Positions 1-6,533 of a stretch of DNA of 8,229 bases are shown piece after piece. The stretch is taken from contig CALHBW010000529.1 in NCBI GenBank assembly GCA_937930625.1, forward strand, positions 1 to 8,229. The letters are read 5' to 3'. Every line of letters begins with the position of its first letter. Positions within the stretch are counted from its first letter, which is position 1. The notes beneath the pieces were generated by a model. It searched no databases, had not been told where the DNA came from, and saw only the letters and a list, made by a program, of their open reading frames with translations. Origin of the DNA: an uncultured Saprospiraceae bacterium. GTDB lineage: Bacteria; Bacteroidota; Bacteroidia; Chitinophagales; Saprospiraceae. The translations under genes and the position numbers were made by a program.

Positions 1-133
1 CTAAATTGATTTCTTTTTGATTGAGTTCCTTGAAGCGTTGCAAGATGGTATCTATTTCAGTCTTTCTGGATTTGATGTCATACTTATTTTCAAGTTCGCC
101 AACAAATGAGGCGATTTCATCTATATTTTTCAT
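1..133 (-). CDS. Small unrecognised protein, partial at left window edge
   Basis: An open frame starts at the ATG on 133-131 and runs off the left edge, giving 44 visible codons. The visible part begins MKNIDEIASFVGELENKYD, is rich in Lys, Glu and Ile, and has a heptad-like spacing of hydrophobic residues, so a helical or coiled-coil N-terminus is likely. Its start overlaps the stop of the preceding small gene as TGATG, the usual sign of translational coupling, so the two are probably one operon. No signal peptide or membrane segment is visible. I do not recognise the family; the rest of the gene would be needed. Confidence 0.6.
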   Translation of the reverse strand, partial: MKNIDEIASFVGELENKYDIKSRKTEIDTILQRFKELNQKEINL

Positions 134-339
134 CAGGAAGCAGAAGCTGTCGTTAAGGCTCTTTGAATCAATTGAAATGCACTATCAAGTTGTTGCGGCT
201 GAATAAATGTTTTATCACTCGCACTCACTTCGTCATTCTCAAACTTAAAATCATCTTTTTGTATCAATTCTAAGTTTAATTCATCTACAGGAATAGTTTT
301 GTCTTTCAACCAATCCAAAAATATTTCTTTATCTGTCAT
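133..339 (-). CDS. Small acidic protein of unknown function
   Basis: This 68-residue reading frame has its ATG at 339-337 and its TGA at 135-133. The protein is acidic (about 14 Asp/Glu against 7 Lys/Arg). It begins MTDKEIFLDWLKDK, which looks like an amphipathic helix, and ends in a Gln/Ala/Ser-rich helix-like tail. There is no signal peptide, transmembrane stretch or cysteine, so a cytosolic protein is likely. Its support comes from context: a good Bacteroidota promoter lies just upstream (363-396), and the stop overlaps the start of the next small gene by one base. No clear ribosome binding site is seen; the stretch before the ATG is A-rich, as is common in this phylum. A two-gene regulatory or toxin-antitoxin-like pair is conceivable from the layout alone, but nothing in the residues supports it. 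Confidence 0.6.
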   Translation of the reverse strand: MTDKEIFLDWLKDKTIPVDELNLELIQKDDFKFENDEVSASDKTFIQPQQLDSAFQLIQRALTTASAS

Positions 340-362
340 AACATTTCTTTTTCTGTAAAAAA

Positions 363-396
363 CAAAGATACAAATTTAATTAATACCGAACATCAA
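363..396 (-). promoter_or_regulatory. Bacteroidota-type promoter for the left small-gene pair
   Basis: Read leftward, the -7 element TATCTTTG (370-363) matches TAnnTTTG exactly. A TTG at 396-394 lies 21 bases upstream, an acceptable -33 position. The -7 element ends 23 bases before the small gene's ATG at 339. The -33 part overlaps the last codons and stop of the batA-like gene, so the small genes appear to have their own transcription start rather than relying on read-through. Confidence 0.6.
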
Positions 397-1424
397 GGCA
401 TCACCCGCAAAACCGTATATCTCAAAATCACCTCCAAAATCAACAAAATCAAAGCCAGCCCCACCCACGGATAAAACTCCTCGCTATATCGCTTCACAGT
501 CGTCACTTCGATTTTTGTTTTTTCCAATTCGTCGATGATGGAATAGATTTGCGCGAGGGCTTCCTTATTGGTAGCGCGGAAATAGCGTCCGCCTGTCATG
601 TCTGAGATTTGTTGGAGGAGACGCTCGTCGATTTCTACGCGCACGAAGCCGAAAACGTATTCTCCGTCGCCGCGTCTGCCGATAGGGGCGTAGGCATCGC
701 CATTGCTACCGACACCGATGGTGTAAACTTTCACCTCCATTTCACGGGCAACTTCTCCGGCGGTTAGTGGCTTCACATAATCGCCGGCATTATTGACGCC
801 ATCGGTGAGTAGGATGATAATTTTACTTTTAGCTTCGCTGTCTTTGAGGCGATTGACGGCGGTGGCAAGTCCCAAACCGATGGCTGTACCGTCTTCGAGT
901 GGTCCACATTCGAGTTCGGAGAGGAAGGTTTTGACGACGCTGCGGTCTGTCGTGAGTGGACATTGCGTAAAAGCTTCTCCTGCAAAAACGGCGAGTCCCA
1001 TGCGGTCATGTTCGCGTTTATCCACAAATTCCATCGCTACCTCTTTACTCGCTTCGAGTCTATCGGGCGCGAAATCCCGCGCCAACATACTACTCGAAAT
1101 ATCCATCACCAAAAATATATCAATCCCTTCTGCGGTAATATCTTCTTCTTTCAAAGTCGCTTGCGGACGCGCCAATGCCACGATGCCCGCCGCAAAAGCC
1201 AAAGTCCTTAATATTGGTAGCAATACCCGCAAACGCCCTCGCCAAGAACTTTTCCCCGCAAATGCCGACAAGGTTGACATTCGTACGGTAGCATGTCGCT
1301 TGCTGCGTTGCCAATAATAAAACAATGCCATCAAAGGAATCAATACCAATAATAGCAATAACAACGGATGCTTAAAGGAAACATTCGGCTGGAAAATATT
1401 GAATATATTAGTTAGGTCAAACAT
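393..1424 (-). CDS. batA: BatA-like VWA-domain membrane protein (aerotolerance-type)
   Basis: A 343-residue inner-membrane protein with a von Willebrand A domain facing the periplasm. From the chosen start: a membrane segment near residues 20-37; a BatA-type N-terminal region with a second segment near 67-85 ending ALARPQ; a VWA domain with a complete MIDAS site (DISSS at 108-112, Thr180 in DGTAIG, Asp208 in TDG); the family's VEIDERLLQQI and TGGRYFRATN motifs; and a final membrane segment near 319-339. The frame stays open to an ATG at 1472, but those 16 extra residues are encoded by a hairpin repeat, so the MFDLTNIF start at 1424 is preferred. BatA belongs to the Bat proteins, linked in Bacteroidota to aerotolerance and usually found next to a MoxR ATPase and other bat genes. 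None of those is here; it follows an M16 peptidase gene by 81 bases and is probably co-transcribed with it. Confidence 0.9.
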   Translation of the reverse strand: MFDLTNIFNIFQPNVSFKHPLLLLLLVLIPLMALFYYWQRSKRHATVRMSTLSAFAGKSSWRGRLRVLLPILRTLAFAAGIVALARPQATLKEEDITAEGIDIFLVMDISSSMLARDFAPDRLEASKEVAMEFVDKREHDRMGLAVFAGEAFTQCPLTTDRSVVKTFLSELECGPLEDGTAIGLGLATAVNRLKDSEAKSKIIILLTDGVNNAGDYVKPLTAGEVAREMEVKVYTIGVGSNGDAYAPIGRRGDGEYVFGFVRVEIDERLLQQISDMTGGRYFRATNKEALAQIYSIIDELEKTKIEVTTVKRYSEEFYPWVGLALILLILEVILRYTVLRVMP

Positions 1425-1430
1425 GGTTTG

Positions 1431-1502
1431 AATGAGTAGATGAGTAAATGATAAAATGAGTAAATGAACCACCCTATTTACTCATTTACTCATCTATTCA
1501 TT
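1431..1502. repeat. Long AT-rich imperfect inverted repeat (hairpin) between M16 and batA genes
   Basis: The left arm 1431-1465 and right arm 1476-1502 are complementary over 27 bases with one mismatch, plus an 8-base bulge (taaaatga) in the left arm and a 10-base loop at 1466-1475. Both arms are built from short ATGAGTA/AAATGA units. The element fills most of the 81-base gap between the M16 stop and the batA start. It has no T-tract and few G-C pairs, so it does not look like a standard terminator. It could act as an mRNA stabiliser or processing site, or be a dispersed repeat. Confidence 0.8.
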
Positions 1503-1505
1503 TTC

Positions 1506-2744
1506 TCATTTTCTAGATAAATAAAATAACTCTGAACAATTCTCGCGTCTGAAAATGTGTTGTGCGCGTGTGCGAAGGTCTTCTGCTTGAATATTGCGGT
1601 AGATTTCGGCTTCGCGATTAATCAAATCGGCATTGTCCTGCACTTCAAACATAGCGAGGTTGATGGCTTTAGTGAGGATGTTTGTCTCAGAAAAAACGAG
1701 CGAACTCTCTACTTTATTTTTTATTTTTTGTAATTCCCGTTCATCGACCAATTCATTTTTTAGCAGGTCGAGTTCTTCCCAAATCGCTTTTTCGGCAGTT
1801 TCCATCGTGATACCTTCGGCGGGTTTGCCTTCAACGATAAATAAGCCTGGGTCGATATTTCCGGTGACATAAGCATCAATTTCTGAAAACAGACGACGGT
1901 CTTTGAGCAAGCGTTGGTACAAGCGCGAACTCCGCCCGCGACTCAGTACATCAGACAATAAATCGGAGCCGTAATAAGTCTCATCACAACGTCCGCCCAT
2001 ATGAAATGCCATATATAAGGCGTCATTCGGCACATTGGCATCAATGCGATTGAGGTGCGGCGCGTCTTGCTCCGGCTCGGCAGGAATCCTTGCTTGTGGC
2101 ATCGTGTGCGCTGCGATGTCACCAAACCATTTTTCTGCCAACTCACGTACACGCGCCTGTGTCACATTGCCCGTGACCACCAATACAGCATTGCTCGGAT
2201 GATAATAATTGCGGAAAAAATCTTGCACATCAGTGAGCGTCGCACTTTCGACGTGTTCGGGCGTCAAGCCAATCGTGGGCCAACGATACGGATGCACCTC
2301 ATATGCCAAACCCACCAAGTGATGCCACACATCGCCGTAAGGCTGATTGAGGCAAGTTTCTTTAAATTCCTCTACGACTACCTTGCGCTGCACTTCGAGC
2401 GAACGCGAGTTGATATTGAGGTTTGCCATGCGGTCAGATTCGAGCCAAAAAACGGTTTCGAGATTTTGCGCGGGTACGGTAGCGTAGAAACTCGTCACGT
2501 CATTATTGGTAAAGGCGTTGCTGTCGCCGCCAGCCCATTGAAGCGGTTCGTCAAAATTCTCTACATGCTTAGAACCGCTAAACATCAGGTGTTCGAATAA
2601 ATGAGCAAAGCCCGTTTTGTCCGGCGATTCGTATTTCGCGCCTACCTTGTACAGCAAATTGACGGCTGCCATCGGCGTACTATTATCTTCGTGTACCAAC
2701 ACCCGCAAACCATTGTCGAGTGTAAATCGGTCAAAATTTATCAT
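1506..2744 (-). CDS. M16 family zinc metallopeptidase (single-unit, cytoplasmic type)
   Basis: This 412-residue protein hydrolyses peptides with a zinc ion held by the inverted HxxEH motif. From the chosen start, HLFEH lies at 48-52 and the downstream glutamate lies in VVVEE (about 122-126), the expected distance for this family. An M16 N-terminal domain covers roughly residues 5-150 and an M16 C-terminal domain roughly 160-340, with the conserved GRSSRLYQRL around 270-279. Length and domain set fit a single-unit M16 peptidase (processing-peptidase/PqqL-like). No signal peptide is present, so cytosolic location is inferred. The frame is open to an ATG at 2771, but the nine extra residues are read from the TTGGAATTT repeat, and the M16 fold begins right after the ATG at 2744 (MINFDRFTLDNGLRV). 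Its promoter is at 2872-2879. The batA-like gene follows. Confidence 0.93.
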   Translation of the reverse strand: MINFDRFTLDNGLRVLVHEDNSTPMAAVNLLYKVGAKYESPDKTGFAHLFEHLMFSGSKHVENFDEPLQWAGGDSNAFTNNDVTSFYATVPAQNLETVFWLESDRMANLNINSRSLEVQRKVVVEEFKETCLNQPYGDVWHHLVGLAYEVHPYRWPTIGLTPEHVESATLTDVQDFFRNYYHPSNAVLVVTGNVTQARVRELAEKWFGDIAAHTMPQARIPAEPEQDAPHLNRIDANVPNDALYMAFHMGGRCDETYYGSDLLSDVLSRGRSSRLYQRLLKDRRLFSEIDAYVTGNIDPGLFIVEGKPAEGITMETAEKAIWEELDLLKNELVDERELQKIKNKVESSLVFSETNILTKAINLAMFEVQDNADLINREAEIYRNIQAEDLRTRAQHIFRRENCSELFYLSRK

Positions 2745-2748
2745 GTTT

Positions 2749-2859
2749 AAATTCCAAATTCCAAAAAACAAATTCCAAATTCCAAAAACAAAAATCTAAA
2801 TTCCAATTTATTCTTGTTTGTTCACTTCGTTGGAATTTGGTGCTTAATATTTGGAATTT
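2749..2859. repeat. TTGGAATTT/AAATTCCAA inverted-repeat element, copy 1 (M16 leader)
   Basis: On the + strand five AAATTCCAA words occur at 2749, 2756, 2770, 2777 and 2798, and two TTGGAATTT words at 2830 and 2851. The first four words form a tandem of about 21 bases (2749-2769 and 2770-2789). The opposing words can pair in several alternative hairpins. The right-hand part, 2830-2859, is shared with the element at 6573-6602, including a 16-base identical core ttggaatttggtgctt. The element lies between the promoter and start codon of the M16 gene and ends five bases before its ATG, so it would be in the mRNA leader. Confidence 0.85.
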
Positions 2860-2871
2860 ACTCAAAGAACG

Positions 2872-2879
2872 CAAAGATA
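2872..2879 (-). promoter_or_regulatory. Promoter -7 element for the M16-batA genes
   Basis: Read leftward this is TATCTTTG, an exact match to the Bacteroidota -7 consensus TAnnTTTG. No good TTG is present at the -33 position; the nearest is TTTA at 2901-2898, 18 bases upstream. Transcription from here would give a leader of about 120 bases containing the whole inverted-repeat element. No promoter-like word is seen between the M16 and batA genes, so this probably serves both. Confidence 0.6.
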
Positions 2880-3449
2880 GGGATTAATGTTGACGTTTAA
2901 ATGGATGATAGAGCATCAAAAATCAGGACTTCCCATAGAAAGAATACGGGAAAGTAACACTCCAAAACGTTAAAGTCATCAAAAAAACGAATCGTAAATC
3001 ACCAAATTAAGCGTCACATATCTGTAGTCTATTTCCGTTATTTCACAAAATAAAACACTTGCCTTTTTAGTATTTTAACCATATTTAAATTTCTTTTTTG
3101 CTGCTTTTGGGGTAAATGTTTTATAGACGCATAAAAAAGTATTTTAATTTTTAAAGAATTAATAATTAGATTTTTAGTCATTTTTGTGACAATTCATAAT
3201 AGTGTTCAATTAGGGGAAAAAGAGGTTTGATAAGTTCCAATTATTAGGCTTTTGAGTACACTATATCCTATTAAACATACTAAAAAAAAGCATAATGTAG
3301 CTAAAACAAGTGTCACTTGTAAAGAAGAAGCCATATCACAAGCATTGCATACAAACGACATTTTGAGTACGAGAAATACAAGCACAGCGGCTTTGATTAA
3401 TAGTACGAATTGAAGACCGCTATTTCGTCCAGAACAAAATAGTCAAGCA
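2880..3449. other. AT-rich divergent intergenic region without a convincing gene
   Basis: About 570 bases separate the divergent M16 promoter and the T9SS cargo gene. The DNA is clearly AT-rich with long A and T runs, and no reading frame with a normal start and coding character is seen. It holds a 15-base palindrome (3306-3320) and a run of 59 stop-free codons from 3234 to the TGA at 3411-3413, in the same frame as the downstream gene; its only plausible start is a TTG at 3252. No exact TAnnTTTG promoter for the rightward gene was found. The closest is CATTTTTG at 3179-3186, one mismatch, which would give a leader of about 250 bases. Confidence 0.6.
3306..3320. promoter_or_regulatory. Perfect 15-base palindrome, possible operator
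   Basis: ACAAGTG-T-CACTTGT has two perfectly complementary 7-base arms around one central base, 130 bases upstream of the T9SS cargo gene's start. The symmetry and size fit a dimeric repressor or activator site. With no other copy in the window and no firm promoter nearby, its role is inference only. Confidence 0.35.
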
Positions 3450-6400
3450 ATGTTTAACAAAAAACTAATTACGTTTGCCGTATTGGTGTCCCTGCTATTC
3501 GGCAACCTCAAAGCCAACCCCAATCTTACTTACGAATTTTTTGTACCACCAACCCTTATTGCACCAGCCAATGGCGCAACAGGTGTCACGTCTCCCGTCG
3601 AGCTTCAATGGACCGGTTCTTCAGGAACAGTTGCTATCGAAATTTACGAAGATTGTACAGAAGGTGGAACGCCCTCTACACCCAATAGTATTAACTTGGG
3701 TGGCTATCAGCAAACTGCCGGACCGATTACGGTGAGTGGTATCAGTGCCGACCTATCCGGCGTCACGTACAACCCCCTCACCAATACCTTATTTATGATT
3801 ACGAATAAAAGTTCCAAAATAACGGAAACGACCCTTAGTGGTGGATTTATTCGTAGTATCACATTGAATGGTTTCAATGACCCCGAAGGTATCGCACACA
3901 TTGAAGGCAACTCCTATGCTATTTCAGAAGAGCGACAAGGCAGAGTATTGTATATTTCCATTTACAGTAGTACATCCGTCTTGAATCTCAGCAATATGCT
4001 TTACACACAGATTCCCGGCATATCCAATAATGAGGGTTTGGAGGGTGTAACGCGTAATTCTGTTACGGGAGATTATTATGCCGTAAAAGAAAAAAATGCC
4101 CGAACCTTGTACCGATATAATGGTACATCAACTACTCCGAATCTGCTCCAGACATGTGATATTCAAGCCAATTCATTTGGTATGTCAGATGTGTCAGATC
4201 TTTTTCATCTTTCCATCCCAACGGGTTTAGCCAACTTGGATGTTAGTGATAAAGTATTGATTTTGAGTGATGAAAGCAGCCGCGTTGTCGAAATTGACGA
4301 TAATTGCAATTTGTACAGTACGCTTATTTTACCATCTTCCGGTACGCAGCATGAGGGTATTACAATGGATAATAACGGTACAATTTACGTAGTGAGTGAG
4401 CCGAATTTATTATACATTTTTGAAAACCCAAGCCTTGATTTGAATCCAAGTAATGATTCAGGTTTGCAAGGAGGTACATTGGTATATAGTGCTACTTCGG
4501 GTGGTGGTAGTTTTACCATTCCGGAGAATACTTTGGATGCCAATACAGAATATTGCTGGCGAGTGCGTTCGGGCAATGAATGGTCTGAAATGTGGTCATT
4601 CACCGCAGGTAACATACCGCCACCGGAGGGTGATATTATCACCGAATCTATAATCAGCACAAGCAACGACGATGCCGAAGAATCTGCTACGGGTAATATG
4701 AACCTCAATAGTACCGACCTCGAATTGGTACAAGAAAACAGCACTCAAACCGTAGGTCTGTTATTCCGTGGATTGGACATTCCGCAAGGCGCGAATATCA
4801 TGGAAGCAAGGCTTCAATTTACCACAGATGAAACTTCTTCTCACACCACAAATCTCATCATTCGAGGGCACGATACCAACAACGCATCCGGTTTTTCTTC
4901 CGTCAATAATAATATCAGCAATCGCACGAATACGAGCGCGCAAGTGTCGTGGTCAGTTCCCGCATGGAATAATGTAGGACAGAGTAGCAGCGTACAAAAA
5001 TCGCCTGATATTAAGTCAGTTGTCCAAGAGATTGTCAATAGAAATGGCTTTAATACCAGTTCTAATATTGGTATTATTATTACAGGTTCGGGCAAGCGCG
5101 TCGCAGAATCTTACGATGGGGGCGGTATAGCACAAAGTCCAAAATTGACGATTACTTATAGTGTTGAAGAATGTGCATTAGAAGTCGGTACGCCATGCAA
5201 CGATAATAACTCAAATACGTATGATGACGCTATCAATGCTCAATGTGAATGTGCCGGAACACTCTGTTCAAATATCGGTGCTTCCTGCAACGATGGCAAT
5301 TCAAATACATACGACGACACCATCAATAATCAATGCGAATGTGCTGGTACACTCTGTTCAAATATTGGCGCGTCCTGCAATGATGGCAACTCAAATACAT
5401 ACAACGATACGATAAATAACGAATGTGAATGTGTAGGGACAACCTGCCCAAATATTGGAGCTTCCTGTAATGACAACAACTCAAGCACCGAAAATGACAT
5501 GATAAATGCCCAATGCGAATGTGAAGGCACACCCTGCCCGGCTTCGGGTACAGCCTGTAATGATAATGACCCGAATACTGAAAATGATGTAGCGGATGGT
5601 ATGTGTGGTTGTGTGGGTACACCTGTTGGTGGAGGTGTTTTGTTCCTTGAATCCAGAATAGCAGACGGCGACGATGATGTAGAGGAAAATGGCAAAAACG
5701 GCAATATGTACCTCAATAGCTCCGACCTCGAATTGGTCTATGACCGAAGCTATACAGGCAATCAAATCATTGGTTTGAGATTTACACAAATCTTTTTGCC
5801 GCCGGGGGCTAGGATTACCAATGCCTATGTGCAGTTCACGACAGATGAAACCCGCAACAGAAGTGGCAATATGCTCATCAGAGCAGAAAATACCAGTAAT
5901 TCTACACCTTACGTCAATCAAAAATACAATCTTTCGAGCCGACCAAGAACGCAGGCTGTAAAAGCATGGACGCCGCCGAATTGGAATACTATCGGAGAGT
6001 CGGGTGTGGGACAACGCACGACCAATATCGCTCCCGTCATTCAGGAATTGGTCAATAGAGGAGATTGGACAGGACTTGGCGTAGCTATTACAATTGTCAT
6101 CGAAGGCGGTGGCAGGCGGGTCGCTGAATCTTATAACGGTTCGCCGCAAGCAGCACCTTTATTGCGTATTGAATATGAGTATGATGAACAAAATCTTGTA
6201 CATCAACCCGACGAAACAACCCTTAATGAAGTAGATGAACGTGATGAAGAAGAACGATTAGAAATATCAACGATTCAAAACGTCAATCTATACCCGAATC
6301 CGGCTACTTATGAGGTGAATGTTGATATTCAAATGAATCAACCCCTAGCAACGCAAGGCACGATTATGCTTTTTGATATTTCAGGAAAAGCACATTCACA

Positions 6401-6527
6401 AATATCTTTCGACCCTCAATTAGAACGCAGCATAGAACTTGAAGTCGCGCATCTGCCGCAAGGCACGTACATCGTACACGTACAGGTGGGAGAGCATGTT
6501 GCTACGCGAAAATTTATAAAGAAATAA
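3450..6527 (+). CDS. Large secreted multidomain T9SS cargo protein with SdiA-regulated-type beta-propeller and Cys-rich repeats
   Basis: A 1025-residue protein exported by Sec and then the type IX secretion system. Order: signal peptide 1-22 (MFNKK then a hydrophobic core); first half of a fibronectin-like domain about 34-73; an SdiA-regulated/YjiK-type beta-propeller about 80-328 (GVTYNPLTNTLF, NDPEGIA, NEGLEGVT, HEGITMD); second half of the fibronectin-like domain about 341-388 (NTEYCWRVRS, WSFTAG); jelly-roll-like domain A about 395-571; five Cys-rich repeats 575-725; domain B about 730-910, homologous to A; an acidic linker about 911-938; and a T9SS type-A sorting domain about 942-1025 (NLYPNP, LFDISGK, GTYIVHV, final KFIKK). 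Such cargo is usually anchored to the cell surface or released. No catalytic domain is recognised; adhesion or ligand binding is a guess. The propeller family is named from motif resemblance. No Shine-Dalgarno is seen. An intrinsic terminator follows 100 bases downstream. Confidence 0.93.
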   Translation: MFNKKLITFAVLVSLLFGNLKANPNLTYEFFVPPTLIAPANGATGVTSPVELQWTGSSGTVAIEIYEDCTEGGTPSTPNSINLGGYQQTAGPITVSGISADLSGVTYNPLTNTLFMITNKSSKITETTLSGGFIRSITLNGFNDPEGIAHIEGNSYAISEERQGRVLYISIYSSTSVLNLSNMLYTQIPGISNNEGLEGVTRNSVTGDYYAVKEKNARTLYRYNGTSTTPNLLQTCDIQANSFGMSDVSDLFHLSIPTGLANLDVSDKVLILSDESSRVVEIDDNCNLYSTLILPSSGTQHEGITMDNNGTIYVVSEPNLLYIFENPSLDLNPSNDSGLQGGTLVYSATSGGGSFTIPENTLDANTEYCWRVRSGNEWSEMWSFTAGNIPPPEGDIITESIISTSNDDAEESATGNMNLNSTDLELVQENSTQTVGLLFRGLDIPQGANIMEARLQFTTDETSSHTTNLIIRGHDTNNASGFSSVNNNISNRTNTSAQVSWSVPAWNNVGQSSSVQKSPDIKSVVQEIVNRNGFNTSSNIGIIITGSGKRVAESYDGGGIAQSPKLTITYSVEECALEVGTPCNDNNSNTYDDAINAQCECAGTLCSNIGASCNDGNSNTYDDTINNQCECAGTLCSNIGASCNDGNSNTYNDTINNECECVGTTCPNIGASCNDNNSSTENDMINAQCECEGTPCPASGTACNDNDPNTENDVADGMCGCVGTPVGGGVLFLESRIADGDDDVEENGKNGNMYLNSSDLELVYDRSYTGNQIIGLRFTQIFLPPGARITNAYVQFTTDETRNRSGNMLIRAENTSNSTPYVNQKYNLSSRPRTQAVKAWTPPNWNTIGESGVGQRTTNIAPVIQELVNRGDWTGLGVAITIVIEGGGRRVAESYNGSPQAAPLLRIEYEYDEQNLVHQPDETTLNEVDERDEEERLEISTIQNVNLYPNPATYEVNVDIQMNQPLATQGTIMLFDISGKAHSQISFDPQLERSIELEVAHLPQGTYIVHVQVGEHVATRKFIKK
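5172..5624 (+). repeat. Five tandem Cys-rich 30-residue repeats inside the T9SS cargo gene
   Basis: Residues 575-725 form five units (575-605, 606-635, 636-665, 666-695, 696-725), each 30 residues or 90 bases except the first at 31. Each has four cysteines in the pattern C-x(6,7)-C-N-D-x-N-x(13)-C-x-C, closing with GT. The shared core CND-x-N-x-x-T-x-x-D resembles acidic calcium-binding loops, but calcium binding is inference. Units 2 and 3 (5265-5354, 5355-5444) are roughly 80 percent identical in DNA, and most differences fall at third codon positions, so the protein sequence is being kept. Similar repeats are common in large secreted Bacteroidota proteins. Confidence 0.9.
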
Positions 6528-6533
6528 AGAGAA

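Noticed and set aside
793..1317. 174-codon rightward open frame opposite the batA-like gene
   Set aside because: It lies wholly antisense to a well-supported VWA gene, has low-complexity Ser/Ala/Arg content and no recognisable motif. It is a by-product of the codon usage of the real gene.
2055..2600. 181-codon rightward open frame opposite the M16 gene
   Set aside because: It covers the HxxEH-bearing part of the real peptidase in antisense and shows no domain features.
2749..2789. AAATTCCAA tandem words considered as CRISPR or an origin iteron array
   Set aside because: The units are too short and irregular, facing words are inverted, and there is no replication gene or DnaA-box cluster nearby.
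3179..3186. CATTTTTG as the promoter of the T9SS cargo gene
   Set aside because: It misses the leading T of the consensus, no TTTG was established at -33, and T-rich DNA here gives many near matches.
3411..3413. TGA between the upstream open stretch and the T9SS gene as a recoded codon
   Set aside because: Other genes in the window end on TGA normally (batA, M16, S41), no recoding signal is seen, and the signal peptide begins at the ATG on 3450.
5172..5624. 90-base periodic DNA considered as a CRISPR array
   Set aside because: The period has no repeat/spacer division, units are contiguous and coding, and most differences are at third codon positions.
5481..6149. 222-codon leftward open frame opposite the T9SS cargo gene
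   Set aside because: It is antisense to the second jelly-roll-like domain and the repeats, whose conserved protein motifs explain the sequence. It has no promoter or start context of its own.
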